Shown: positions 32,481 to 40,753, counted from the first letter of the stretch. The stretch is DNA of 52,015 bases from Rhodococcus sp. HM1 (GCF_023218075.1 NZ_JALPTB010000047.1:1-52015), one strand, 5' to 3'. Numbers and translations are program-made. Notes: a model not told the origin generated them from the letters alone.

Positions 32481-34183
32481 CGGGCTGCTCCTGTCAGGTC
32501 GGTCCGCGGTGCCGAGGCCCGCGCGGTCTCCGCGTCGACGGCGGTGCCGTCGACGATCGCCTCGAGGTGTTGCAGCGCAGTGGTATTCGTCTCCGATCGC
32601 AGGTCGGAGAGATACGCATTGGCGACGAGCAGCGACCGGTGGTCGCCGCAGCGGTCGATGCGGTGCGACGCGAGATCGTAGAGCTGCACGGCTGTGACCG
32701 CCCGGGCGAGCGCATCCGTGTAGCGCGCCATCTCGACCTGCGCGCGGGTATCGTCGCCGGCGAGCAGATCGTCGCCGGTTGCCGCGAGCGAGCCCCACAG
32801 GTCGGTGAGGATCTGCGCCCCGGGCCGGCAGTCCGGTGCGAGGGCGGCGAGCGTGGCCTGCATGGTCGCGGCGAGTGCGCGGTGTGCGTTCTGCTTGCGC
32901 ATGCAGCGCAGGACGTCGAGCGCGATGACGTTCGACGAACCCTCCCAGATCGAACCGAGATGCGAGTCGCGGACCAGCCGGGCGAAGTCCCGCTCCTCGA
33001 TGTAGCCGTTGCCGCCGCGGATTTCCATCGCCTCGCCGGTCACGCTCCGGGCCCTCTTGCAGACGTAGTGCTTGGCGATGGGGGTGAGGATCCGGATAAG
33101 GGTCGTGGCGTCCGCGTCGCCGGCGTCGGCGCGTTGCAGGCAGTCGGCGCTGTAGCCGATGACGGCGAGTGCGCCCTCGGCCTCGAGCAGCAGCGGCAGC
33201 AGGGTTGCGCGCATGAGCGGCTGGTCGAAGAGGGGCTTGCCGAAGACGACGCGTTCGCGGGTGTGGTCGGCGGCGTCGCGGACGGCGCGGCGCATCAGCC
33301 CGGCCGACCGCATCGCGTTCGACAACCGCGAGGTGTTGAGCATTTCCGTCATCTGCCGGAACCCGTGGTCGAGCTCGCCGACCTGCAGCGCGTAGGCGCC
33401 GTGCAGGGTGACCTCCCCGCTCGGCATCGACCTCGTGCCCAGCTTGTCCTTCAGCCGATCGATCGTGTACGAGTTGCGGTCGCCGTTCGGAAGATGCTTG
33501 GGCACCATGAACATTCCGACGCCGCGGGTCGAGGCCGGATCTCCACCGGGGAATCGTGCGAGGGTGATGATCACGTCGGCGTCCGGGTTGGACGCGAACC
33601 ACTTCCGGCCGGTCAGGCGCCATCCTGTCTCGGTACGCTCGGCACGGGTATCGGTCTGTGCGATGTCGGTGCCGGCCTGGGTTTCGGTCATGAACATCGC
33701 GCCGGTCAACCGGTCCGGTCCGGTCGAGGTGAGCCCGTCGATCCAGATGTCGAACACGTCCGGATCCCCGAACATCCGCAGCGTGCGGGCGGCGGCGTCG
33801 GTCATCGACACCGGGCACGCGAGGCCGAACTCCGCCTGGACGAACAGATACGACGCGAGGTACTTCACGACGTGCGGGGGAGTGCGGTCCCAGCCGTGGA
33901 CGGGCCGGTGCGAGAGGGCGGACAGTCCGTACTCGCCGAACGCCGCCTCACACAGTTCCAGGTAGGCGGGGTGGTAGTCGATCCGGTCGATGCGGTTCCC
34001 GTCGGCGTCGAATTGGCGAAGTACGGGCGGATTCTTGTCGGCGACCGCCGCGAGCCGGACGAGACGATCGGCGGTGTCGGCACCCAACCGGTCCAGTAGT
34101 GCATCGGTGTTCGTGCGGTCCGCGTCGTCGATCCACCGGTCAACGACGGCCCGGAGCGCGGGGTCGCGGTGCGCGTAGTTCAT
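32477..34183 (-). CDS. Acyl-CoA dehydrogenase (AidB-like subfamily)
   Basis: 568 residues from the ATG at 34183 with GAAGGG upstream. Core motifs are GAMFMTETQAGTDIAQTDT (FAD and substrate binding), WRLTGRKWFASN, RLKDKLGTRSMPSGEV, RVVFGKPLFDQPLMRATL and GNGYIEERDFARLVRDSHLGSIWEGSSNVIALDVLR (spread over residues 385-430). Length and the extended C-terminus are those of the AidB/ACAD-extended group. It would oxidise an acyl-CoA made by the overlapping CoA-transferase. A divergent LysR regulator lies 111 bp upstream. The chain substrate is not determined. Confidence 0.9.
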   Translation of the reverse strand: MNYAHRDPALRAVVDRWIDDADRTNTDALLDRLGADTADRLVRLAAVADKNPPVLRQFDADGNRIDRIDYHPAYLELCEAAFGEYGLSALSHRPVHGWDRTPPHVVKYLASYLFVQAEFGLACPVSMTDAAARTLRMFGDPDVFDIWIDGLTSTGPDRLTGAMFMTETQAGTDIAQTDTRAERTETGWRLTGRKWFASNPDADVIITLARFPGGDPASTRGVGMFMVPKHLPNGDRNSYTIDRLKDKLGTRSMPSGEVTLHGAYALQVGELDHGFRQMTEMLNTSRLSNAMRSAGLMRRAVRDAADHTRERVVFGKPLFDQPLMRATLLPLLLEAEGALAVIGYSADCLQRADAGDADATTLIRILTPIAKHYVCKRARSVTGEAMEIRGGNGYIEERDFARLVRDSHLGSIWEGSSNVIALDVLRCMRKQNAHRALAATMQATLAALAPDCRPGAQILTDLWGSLAATGDDLLAGDDTRAQVEMARYTDALARAVTAVQLYDLASHRIDRCGDHRSLLVANAYLSDLRSETNTTALQHLEAIVDGTAVDAETARASAPRTDLTGAAR

Positions 34184-34250
34184 GGAATTCCCTTCGGCTC
34201 GAGGATCGTCTCCACTGTCACCCGCCACACCATGTAGAGTCCAAGACTTA

Positions 34251-34260
34251 ATCGATCGAT
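34251..34260. promoter_or_regulatory. ATCGATCGAT palindrome in the LysR/dehydrogenase promoter region
   Basis: The perfect 10-bp palindrome extends with mismatches to AATCGATCGATATT. It lies in the 110-bp divergent region in locally AT-richer sequence, where LysR proteins usually bind a T-N11-A dyad. It is the best candidate operator for the adjacent LysR regulator. Confidence 0.4.
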
Positions 34261-34293
34261 ATTCATATCCAGCACCACACAATGCGGGGTGAC

Positions 34294-35178
34294 GTGGACA
34301 TTCGTCAGATCCAGGCGTTCCTGGCGGTCGCCGAAGAATTGCACTTCGGGCGCGCGGCCGAGCGGCTGCACATCGCGCAGCCGCCGCTGAGCCAGACCAT
34401 CCGGTCCCTCGAACGCGAACTCGGCGTCGAACTCTTCGCGCGCACGACGCGGTCGGTGCGGCTCACGGCGGCCGGTTCGGCGCTGATGGCCCCGGCACGC
34501 ATCATCGAGACGCAACTGAAGGTGTGCCGGACGGTGACGCGGGCGGCGGCGCTGGGGGAGACCGGCGTCGTCGGCATCGGATTCGGGGGCGCCGGCGGGT
34601 ACGCCGTGCTCTCGGGACTGACCAACGCCGTCGCGGAGGCATATCCGGGCATCGCGCTCGAGCTGCGACCACAGACGTACTCGGGGCAGGCGGTCGAGCT
34701 GATCCGCTCGGGCACAATCGATCTCGGGATCGTGTCGCTACCGGTCGGCGGCGATCTGGAGACGCTGACCGTGCGCAGGGAGACGCTGCTCGCGGCGCTG
34801 CCCGTGCAGCACCGGCTCGCCGGCGAGGAACTGATCGCGATGCGCGACCTCGCCGCGGACCCGTTCGTGATGTATCCGTCGGCGCACGGCTCCCGCGTCC
34901 GGGAGGCGACGTTCGCGCTGTGCGCGCAGGCGGGGATCACCCCGCGGACGGTGCACGAGGCGCCCGACCCCTACAGCCTGCTCGCGCTCGTCGGCGCCGG
35001 GCTCGGGGTTGCCGTCGTCGTCGACTCCACCACACACGTGCGGGTGGACGGCGTGGTCTACCGGCCGATCGAGGACGAGGTGCCGCCACTCGAGATCGCG
35101 ATGGCCTGGCGCGCCGACAATCCGAACCCGGCGGCCCACCGGGTCGTCGCCGTGCTCCGGGACATGGACCTCCCGTAG
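34294..35178 (+). CDS. LysR family transcriptional regulator
   Basis: 294 residues from the GTG at 34294, which gives the canonical MDIRQIQAFLAVAEELHFGRA N-terminus; the ATG at 34282 adds four residues and is the alternative. HTH: GRAAERLHIAQPPLSQTIRSLE. The periplasmic-binding-protein-like effector domain follows (GVVGIGFGGAGGYAVLSGL, DLGIVSLPV, GAGLGVAVVVD). It is divergent from the acyl-CoA dehydrogenase/CoA-transferase operon and probably activates it when the acid or its CoA ester is present. Confidence 0.92.
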   Translation: MDIRQIQAFLAVAEELHFGRAAERLHIAQPPLSQTIRSLERELGVELFARTTRSVRLTAAGSALMAPARIIETQLKVCRTVTRAAALGETGVVGIGFGGAGGYAVLSGLTNAVAEAYPGIALELRPQTYSGQAVELIRSGTIDLGIVSLPVGGDLETLTVRRETLLAALPVQHRLAGEELIAMRDLAADPFVMYPSAHGSRVREATFALCAQAGITPRTVHEAPDPYSLLALVGAGLGVAVVVDSTTHVRVDGVVYRPIEDEVPPLEIAMAWRADNPNPAAHRVVAVLRDMDLP

Positions 35179-35217
35179 GTTCCCGGCTTGGTACGGTCTC
35201 GGGCGGAGGTGACGCCT

Positions 35218-35856
35218 GTGGATACCGGCAGGATCGACGAACTCGTCCGGACCAGGATCGAGACGGTCGAAGAACTCGAAGCGGTCGTCGGGGTGCCCAC
35301 GCCGGCGATCCTCGAGAAGCACACGACGTTCACGACGCCGCTGATGCGCGAGTACATCGAGCAGGCGCGATTCTTCGTGCTCGCAACCTCCGACGCGGGC
35401 GGCAACTGTGACTGCTCGCCGCGCGGGGACCTGATCAGCAGGGTGCTGTTCCCCGACGACAAGACCCTCGTGCTCCCGGACCGCCCCGGCAACCGGCGGG
35501 CCGACTCCTACCGCAACATCCTCGAGAACCCGCACGTGGGAATCCTGTTCCTCGTCCCCGGTGTCGACGAGGTGGTGCGCGTCAACGGCAGGGCGTCGCT
35601 GTCGACCGATCCCGACCTGCTGGCCGAGCTCGCGATGTCCGGCAAACCTGCGCAGCTCGCGGTGATCGTGCAGATCGACGAGGCCTATCTGCACTGCGCG
35701 CGGGCGATCCTGCGCGCCAAGCTGTGGGACCCCGAGACCTGGGTCGAGGCCGAGTCGGTGCCGTCGCTGCGCGACATCCTCGCCGAGCAGCACAACCTGA
35801 AGCACGAGGACCTCGAGCCGGCCCGGCAGGAGCGCTACCGGGCCGAGCTCTACTGA
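35218..35856 (+). CDS. PPOX-class FMN-dependent flavoprotein (pyridoxamine 5'-phosphate oxidase family)
   Basis: 212 residues from the GTG at 35218, preceded by a strong GGAGGTGA. The split-barrel FMN fold shows in YIEQARFFVLATSDAGG, DCSPRGD, RPGNRRADSYRNILENPHVGILFLVPG and VRVNGRASL. It matches the actinobacterial MSMEG_1061-type PPOX family of unknown reaction. The gene follows lysR by 39 bp on the same strand. Its 3' end, including the stop codon, is duplicated (35843-35878). Confidence 0.85.
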   Translation: MDTGRIDELVRTRIETVEELEAVVGVPTPAILEKHTTFTTPLMREYIEQARFFVLATSDAGGNCDCSPRGDLISRVLFPDDKTLVLPDRPGNRRADSYRNILENPHVGILFLVPGVDEVVRVNGRASLSTDPDLLAELAMSGKPAQLAVIVQIDEAYLHCARAILRAKLWDPETWVEAESVPSLRDILAEQHNLKHEDLEPARQERYRAELY

Positions 35857-35878
35857 GAAACCGAGCTCTACCGAGAAC
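35843..35878. repeat. 18-bp tandem duplication covering the stop codon of the PPOX gene
   Basis: Two adjacent 18-bp units, each beginning CCGAGCTCTAC, differ at two bases. The first contains the stop (TAC TGA); the second has CGA at the same place. The open reading would otherwise continue, so one T/C difference decides the C-terminus. Confidence 0.85.
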
Positions 35879-35898
35879 CGACTACCGGATTCCTCGGA

Positions 35899-36888
35899 TC
35901 ACTGCACCCGTTCGGCGAGCAGCGGAACGAGCTCATCGAGCGCGAACGGCACCGACAGCGCCGAATTCGTCGAGAACGCGGCGGAGATGTCCGAGTCGCT
36001 GTCGAGCACCAGGAACCGGCCGTCCTTCACCGCCGGGATCTGCTGGAACAGCACATTGTTCGTCACTTCCTCCGACGGCATGTAGATCGGCAGGACGATC
36101 AGCATGTCCGCGTCGAGAAGGTTCAGGTTCTCCTCGGAGGCCGGGATGAAGAAGCTGTCCGTCTCGGTGGCCTGCACCTGCGGGTTGTTCACGAACCCGA
36201 GTTCGGTCAGAAAATCGACCCGGGAGTCGCCGACGACGTAGGCGCCCCAGCCGTCGGACGTGTAGGCCGCGACCGTGACGGTCTTGCCGGCGAACTCGGG
36301 GTTCTCGGCGGCGGCCGCCGCGAAGTCCGCGTCGATCTGCGACAGCAGCTCCTCGCCCTTCTCCGGCACGCCGAGTGCCGTCGCGACCGACGTCACCTGA
36401 TCGTCGAGGGAGGTCAGATAGGCGTCACTGCCCTCGGGCACGCCGACGGTCGTCGCGATCTTCGACAGCGACTCGTACCGGGCCGGGTCGCCGGAACTCT
36501 TGGTGTCGAGGATCAGATCCGGGGTCACCGCCGCGAGCATCTCGTAGGACGGCTCGAGCGTGCCGATGAGCTTGGGCGACGACGTGTACAGCCCCTCCGC
36601 CCACGGGCCGACGCCGTCGCCCCCGAACGCGAGCCAGTCACTGGCAGCGACCGGCTGAACCCCGAGCGCGAGTGCGGTCTCGGCGTCACCCCAGCCGAGC
36701 GCGGCGACCCGTTCGGGCTGCGCATCGATGGTGACGTCCCCGAACTTGGTGGTGACGGTCGCGGGAAATGCGCCGGAGCCGGTACCGGAGTCGGATTCGG
36801 TTCCGGTGTCGTTCGAGCCGCACGCCGTCAGAGCGAGGACGGTGGCGGTGACGCTGGCGGTGAGCAGCGCGGCGGATCGACGCTTCAT
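35899..36888 (-). CDS. Iron-siderophore ABC transporter substrate-binding lipoprotein (FecB/FepB-like)
   Basis: 329 residues from the ATG at 36888. MKRRSAALL, a hydrophobic core and the lipobox LTAC (Cys near 23) mark a lipoprotein, followed by a Ser/Gly/Thr linker. The class III binding-protein fold shows in VTIDAQPERVAALGWGDAETALALGVQPVAAS, EMLAAVTPDLIL and VTVAAYTSDGWGAYVVGDSRVDFLTELGF (each segment separated). It would capture a ferric siderophore outside the membrane. No permease or ATPase gene is adjacent, so it must share one. An IdeR-like box lies upstream. The in-frame extension to 36981 is rejected because it precedes the signal peptide. Confidence 0.9.
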   Translation of the reverse strand: MKRRSAALLTASVTATVLALTACGSNDTGTESDSGTGSGAFPATVTTKFGDVTIDAQPERVAALGWGDAETALALGVQPVAASDWLAFGGDGVGPWAEGLYTSSPKLIGTLEPSYEMLAAVTPDLILDTKSSGDPARYESLSKIATTVGVPEGSDAYLTSLDDQVTSVATALGVPEKGEELLSQIDADFAAAAAENPEFAGKTVTVAAYTSDGWGAYVVGDSRVDFLTELGFVNNPQVQATETDSFFIPASEENLNLLDADMLIVLPIYMPSEEVTNNVLFQQIPAVKDGRFLVLDSDSDISAAFSTNSALSVPFALDELVPLLAERVQ

Positions 36889-36921
36889 GGATTTCCTCGA
36901 CTCGTGTGCACGGCAGTTCGA

Positions 36922-36940
36922 TGAGGCAACCCTAACCTGC
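36922..36940. promoter_or_regulatory. IdeR/DtxR-like iron box upstream of the siderophore-binding lipoprotein gene
   Basis: Read on the minus strand, the 19-mer GCAGGTTAGGGTTGCCTCA matches the IdeR consensus TTAGGTTAGSCTAACCTAA at 13 positions, with the left half nearly complete. It lies 34 bp upstream of the lipoprotein start. Repression by iron-loaded IdeR is the expected result. Confidence 0.6.
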
Positions 36941-36997
36941 GTGCGGTTCCGAGGGTGCCCGGGGCGCGGACCGCGGCGCATCGTCTATATGTGTGGA

Positions 36998-37795
36998 ATG
37001 GAAAATTCGAGCATCGTGTGCGAAGCAGGGGGACTGCTCGAAGCCCCGCTCGTGCAAGCAGACGGATCCGTGCTGTTCGCCGACACCACCACCGGTGGCG
37101 TGTACCGCTGGAACTCCTCCGGGACGCGGACGGTCGTCGAGCGCCGCCGCGGGATCGGCGGGCTCGCCGCACACGCCGACGGGGGCCTTCTCGTCAGCGG
37201 ACGCGACCTCGCGTACGCCCGTGACGGCGAGACCGTCACGATCCTCGCGCCGGACGGCGCCACCGGAATCAACGACATCGCGGTCACCGCGGACGGGTCA
37301 CTGCTCGCCGGCGTGCTGCGCCATCGTCCCGCGCTCGGCGAGTCCGCACCGCCGAGTGAACTGGTGAAGATCGCACCGGATGGATCCGTGCGCGTCGTCG
37401 CCGACGACCTGTTGTGGCCCAACGGGATCGGGTTCTCACCCGACGGGGCGACCACCTACGTCAGCGAGTACGCGGCGTCGCGGGTGCGCAGGTTCGACGG
37501 GGAATCGACGGCGGTGTTCGCCGAGGCTCCGCGCGGTGAATGCGACGGACTCGCCGTCGATGTCGAGGGCGGTGTGTGGGTGGCGCTCGGCAGCGGTGGG
37601 GGCATCGCCCGATTCACTCCGGCCGGTCAGCTGGACGAAATCGTCGACCTGGACGGTCGTTTCGTGTCGTCGCTGGCCTTCGCCGGCACGAGCATCTACG
37701 TCACGACGGCGGGCGCCCTGCTGCGTCTCGACGTCGGGGTCGCCGGTGTGCCCGTCTCCGAGGCGAAGGTTCCGACCGGCCGCATCCCGGGATGA
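36998..37795 (+). CDS. SMP-30/gluconolactonase/LRE family protein
   Basis: 265 residues from the ATG at 36998 (MENSSIV); an ATG at 36989 would add three. The six-bladed propeller signatures are visible: LLEAPLVQADGSVLFADTTTGGVYRW, GINDIAVTADGSLLAG, WPNGIGFSPDGATTYVSEYAASRVRRF and CDGLAVDVEGGVWVALGSGGGIARF. Metal ligands of the family (Glu early, Asn in PNG, Asp in CDGLA) are present. It probably hydrolyses a lactone or related ester; the substrate is unknown. It is divergent from the iron-binding lipoprotein, and its weak ribosome site makes the start less certain. Confidence 0.85.
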   Translation: MENSSIVCEAGGLLEAPLVQADGSVLFADTTTGGVYRWNSSGTRTVVERRRGIGGLAAHADGGLLVSGRDLAYARDGETVTILAPDGATGINDIAVTADGSLLAGVLRHRPALGESAPPSELVKIAPDGSVRVVADDLLWPNGIGFSPDGATTYVSEYAASRVRRFDGESTAVFAEAPRGECDGLAVDVEGGVWVALGSGGGIARFTPAGQLDEIVDLDGRFVSSLAFAGTSIYVTTAGALLRLDVGVAGVPVSEAKVPTGRIPG

Positions 37796-37849
37796 TCTCG
37801 GCGTGGTGGCGGCCGCGGTGAACGTCTCGAACGTTCGGTTCCCGAAGGT

Positions 37850-38128
37850 TCAGCGGGCGCGCAGCGCGGTCGCTGCGCCGGCGACGGCGGACGCGGCGCC
37901 GGCACCGGCCAGTCCGGTCAACATCGCCACCGCGACGGTCGCGGAGAAGGCGGTGCCGACCGCCGACTCGACGACGGCTCGGAAACCCGAGGTGCGAGGC
38001 GAGGGCGGGGCGTACTCGAGCACCGGCATCGGAAGGTGTGCCCCCGGGAGTCTGGTCGGCGCCACGGGCCGCGGTCGCCGATCGGTGCGGGTGTCGATGA
38101 AGTCGAGGGCGAAGGCGATCTCAGTCAT
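37850..38128 (-). CDS. Small hypothetical protein with a C-terminal hydrophobic segment
   Basis: 92 residues from the ATG at 38128, with GGGAGGACC upstream; the ORF to 38749 extends far past any credible start. The N-terminal 60 residues are polar and proline/arginine rich (DFIDTRTDRRPRPVAPTRLP). The C-terminal 35 are alanine/glycine/valine rich (GTAFSATVAVAMLTGLAGAG) and could span or lie on the membrane. No family is recognised. It is convergent with the SMP-30 gene. Confidence 0.6.
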   Translation of the reverse strand: MTEIAFALDFIDTRTDRRPRPVAPTRLPGAHLPMPVLEYAPPSPRTSGFRAVVESAVGTAFSATVAVAMLTGLAGAGAASAVAGAATALRAR

Positions 38129-38516
38129 GTCCGGGTCCTCCCCGTGTGCCGTCTCACATTGGTCTTCAGTGTTCCGGACTTCGATCGCCGGGATGTGGCG
38201 TCGCTTTGAACACTGTGTTTCGGAATCGGATGTTTTCGGCAAACGACGCTCCCATTCCGTCCGCGCATGACCGGTGAGTTTCGAACTCCGACAGTTTCGG
38301 GCCTTCCGCGTTGTGCGGCCTGGCCGGGAATTCGCGAATCGGCAGCCGCCGCTGGTATGTTCGTGCGCAGTGAACAACACATTGCAGCTTTGACGCAGAC
38401 CTTCCGCGCTGGTGAGCCGCGCCTTCGTGCGGTGGTGATTCCGTGTGCCCCCGGAGGGAACCCGACACCGGGTTCCCGGCTCCCGCATGCATCGGAATCG
38501 TCTCTCGGAGCTCACT
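38129..38516. other. 388-bp intergenic region with dyads between a small gene and the pentapeptide-repeat gene
   Basis: No gene is supported here. It holds an 11-bp palindrome AACACTGTGTT near 38208-38218 and a strong hairpin at 38456-38477, and looks slightly more AT-rich than its surroundings. It must contain the divergent promoters of both neighbours. Nothing else was recognised. Confidence 0.5.
38456..38477. promoter_or_regulatory. Perfect 9-bp hairpin in the leader of the pentapeptide-repeat gene
   Basis: GGGAACCCG-ACAC-CGGGTTCCC is fully self-complementary with a 4-nt loop and ends 39 bp before the chosen GTG start. It may be an operator or, if transcribed, a leader hairpin affecting expression. 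If translation starts upstream at 38445 it would be coding, but the better ribosome site is at 38517. Confidence 0.5.
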
Positions 38517-39425
38517 GTGATCACCTCATCGCCCTGTACATCCCTGACGTCGTCCGCACTCCGACCCGGCACGTCGGAGGCGCACACGACGGAAACCGCG
38601 CTTGACCGCACCGACTTCCGGGCCGACTGCGGTCGCTGCTTCGCGTTGTGCTGCACGGCTTTCGGATTCTCGAGATCGGCGGACTTCGCCGAGGACAAAC
38701 CCGCCGGCTCCCCGTGCCGGCACCTCGATTCCGCGTTCGGATGCAGCATTCATCGAGCATTGCCGTCCAGGGGTTTTCGCGGATGCACCGTGTTCGACTG
38801 TTTCGGCGCGGGACAGGTCGTCTCGCAACGACTGTTCTCCGGGACGAGCTGGCGAGAACGCCCGGAGCTCCGGGACCGCATGTTCTCCGCGTTCAAGATC
38901 CTGAAACAGCTGCACGAGATGCTGTGGTACCTGCTCGAGGCGCAGGAACGTACCTATGATCCCGACACCGAGGACGAAATTCGGGAACTCGCCGATTTCC
39001 TCGTATCCCTAACTCGCGGTGACGTGGACGAACTGCTTTCGGCCGACATGGGCGATGTGCATGCCTCGGTGCGAGCCGTCCTGATGACCGTCAGTGCGCA
39101 CGTGCGGGTTTCGTACTTCGCGGACGGCGGCCGTGTGCATCCGCGCATCGCCCCGGGTGCGGATCTGGCCGGAACGGACCTTCGTGCCTACCGGCTGTGT
39201 GGCGCCGACCTTCGGGGAGCGGTTCTGATCGGTGCCGACCTGAGAGGGTGCGATCTCGCCGGGGTCGATCTGCTCGGTGCCGACCTGCGCGATGCCCGGT
39301 TGGAGGACGCCGATCTGTCCCTCGCTCTGTATCTCACCCAGCCGCAGATCAACACCGCCCGGGGCAATGAAAGAACGCGAATTTCCTCAGCGGTGTCGGT
39401 ACCGACGGGTTGGTGCCGCGAGTAG
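38517..39425 (+). CDS. Cys-rich N-terminal domain plus pentapeptide-repeat protein
   Basis: 302 residues from the GTG at 38517 with CGGAG 6 nt upstream. Eight cysteines in residues 38-95 (C38, C41, C45, C46, C67, C76, C90, C95) form a YkgJ-like metal-binding pattern: DCGRCFALCC, SPCRHL, FGCSIH, GCTVFDCFG. A helical middle (RMFSAFKILKQLHEML) leads to pentapeptide repeats at about 214-268 (GADLAGTDLRAYRLCGADLR and on), a short right-handed beta helix. Some pentapeptide proteins mimic DNA and protect gyrase, but this pairing with a metal-binding domain has no assigned role. An in-frame start at 38445 is possible. Confidence 0.82.
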   Translation: MITSSPCTSLTSSALRPGTSEAHTTETALDRTDFRADCGRCFALCCTAFGFSRSADFAEDKPAGSPCRHLDSAFGCSIHRALPSRGFRGCTVFDCFGAGQVVSQRLFSGTSWRERPELRDRMFSAFKILKQLHEMLWYLLEAQERTYDPDTEDEIRELADFLVSLTRGDVDELLSADMGDVHASVRAVLMTVSAHVRVSYFADGGRVHPRIAPGADLAGTDLRAYRLCGADLRGAVLIGADLRGCDLAGVDLLGADLRDARLEDADLSLALYLTQPQINTARGNERTRISSAVSVPTGWCRE

Positions 39426-39451
39426 TCGGTGAGGCCTCGGGCGCCGCACGA

Positions 39452-39487
39452 GGACGAGGTCACGACTTCGGATTCGTGACCTCGTCC
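39452..39487. terminator. Bidirectional terminator-like hairpin with a perfect 14-bp stem
   Basis: GGACGAGGTCACGA (39452-39465) pairs perfectly with TCGTGACCTCGTCC (39474-39487) around an 8-nt loop with CTTCGG. It lies between convergent genes and includes the last codons and the stop of the FBP-domain gene. It is the strongest hairpin seen in the window. It lacks a T tract, as is common for actinobacterial terminators. Confidence 0.75.
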
Positions 39488-39978
39488 GTCCCGAGGACAC
39501 GGGCAACGAACCCGTCCAGTCGATGGCGGAGGTTCTCGATCCGGGTCTCGGTGGGCAGTGAGCGCTCCGGCTGCGGGTCCGGTAGCGACATCAGGTTGCG
39601 CACGTAGAGCGAACAGTGGAAGTCCGTGCAGATGTACGTGCCGACACTGTTGCCCGCTTTCCCGGCGGGTCCGGCCTTGGCGGCAGTGAACAGGTTCGTT
39701 TCCGCGTTCCGCCGGGCGGACCGGCACAGATTGCACATCACCCCCCGTGCGCGGGTCGGATCGGAGCCTGCGACGCGGAACTCGACACCGACGAATCCGT
39801 CCTCGCTCTCGCAGACCAGATACGCACGCTGCGGTGCCCGCGGGTCGATCCACCCGTAGAAGTCCAGGTCTTCCCACGGCGTCCGATCGAAGTCGTCCGG
39901 GAACGACACCGATTTGACTCTGCTGCGTGAGCTGTTGACGAAGCTGGCCGTGATCTCGCTTCTCGTCGGCTGCCTCAC
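39460..39978 (-). CDS. FBP-domain protein (EF-G-binding, FusB/FusC-type zinc finger)
   Basis: 172 residues. The treble-clef zinc site is C82-x2-C85 (MCNLC) and C117-x4-C122 (YICTDFHC), as in the C-terminal domain of FusB-family proteins that bind elongation factor G and free stalled ribosomes from fusidic acid. The N-terminal helical domain of FusB is short here. Actinobacterial homologues have not been tied to a phenotype. It is divergent from a TetR regulator over a 28-bp symmetric operator. Confidence 0.82.
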   Translation of the reverse strand: MRQPTRSEITASFVNSSRSRVKSVSFPDDFDRTPWEDLDFYGWIDPRAPQRAYLVCESEDGFVGVEFRVAGSDPTRARGVMCNLCRSARRNAETNLFTAAKAGPAGKAGNSVGTYICTDFHCSLYVRNLMSLPDPQPERSLPTETRIENLRHRLDGFVARVLGTDEVTNPKS

Positions 39979-39990
39979 GTGTCCTCCTCC

Positions 39991-40018
39991 AGTTTATGAA
40001 ACGATCGTAGTATAAACT
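39991..40018. promoter_or_regulatory. Symmetric TetR operator candidate between the FBP gene and tetR
   Basis: Outer arms AGTTTAT (39991-39997) and ATAAACT (40012-40018) enclose a central ACGATCGT palindrome, with 3 bp on each side. The nested symmetry over 28 bp in a 47-bp divergent space strongly suggests an autoregulated operator covering both promoters. Confidence 0.7.
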
Positions 40019-40025
40019 CGGCGTC

Positions 40026-40646
40026 GTGGGACGCCCCAAGAACGACGCACGTCGACGTGAACTGCTCGCTGCCTCGGTCCGATATGCACAAGAGCGAGGC
40101 CTCTTCGGTCTGACGCTCCGGCCGCTCGCCGACGAACTGGGCACATCGACGCGGAACCTGCTGCATCACTTCGGCAGTCGGGAGGAACTGATATCCCGGA
40201 TCGTCGACGAAGTCCTCACCGGTCAACTCGAGGCTTCACGCACACTGCTGTCCCGGATACGAACACTCGCGCCGGCAAGCGCCGCCGCGACCCCCACCGG
40301 GGTCGCAGACGTCATCGCGGAGGGTCTCGAACTCGCATGGACCCAGGGAACGACTCCCGAGGGCCGGACTCGGATGGCGATGTTCTTCGAGATCTATGCC
40401 GCCTCGGCGCGAGACGACGATCTTCACGCAAGATTCGTCGTTCCCGTCGTGTCCGAATGGGTCACCCCGATGGCGCAGGCACTCGAAGCAGCCGGTGTTG
40501 CGGACTCGCGATCGCTTGCCCACCGCATCCTGGCTGTCCACCGAGGGCTTCTCCTTCAGGCCACGGTGTCGGGCCCCACCCCCGAAATCGAAAGGGCACA
40601 CCGGGACGCCGTCGAGGCCATCCGAAACGAGATTGTTGCTCCGTGA
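40026..40646 (+). CDS. TetR family transcriptional regulator
   Basis: 206 residues from the GTG at 40026. HTH: RGLFGLTLRPLADELGTSTRNLLHHFGSREELISRIV. The ligand-binding domain follows, with FFEIYAASARDDDLHARFV near the middle. It is divergent from the FBP-domain gene with the 28-bp dyad between them, and upstream of the ABM-like gene by 107 bp on the same strand. It probably represses the FBP gene and itself. Confidence 0.9.
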   Translation: MGRPKNDARRRELLAASVRYAQERGLFGLTLRPLADELGTSTRNLLHHFGSREELISRIVDEVLTGQLEASRTLLSRIRTLAPASAAATPTGVADVIAEGLELAWTQGTTPEGRTRMAMFFEIYAASARDDDLHARFVVPVVSEWVTPMAQALEAAGVADSRSLAHRILAVHRGLLLQATVSGPTPEIERAHRDAVEAIRNEIVAP

Positions 40647-40753
40647 AGGAGGTCGCGGCCATTGCCTGCGGGGGAGCGGAGGAGCACTGTGGAATACAGG
40701 GAATCGACCGGCGGCGCCGCGTCGGCGCCGCCCTGACCGGAAGGGTGCCGATC

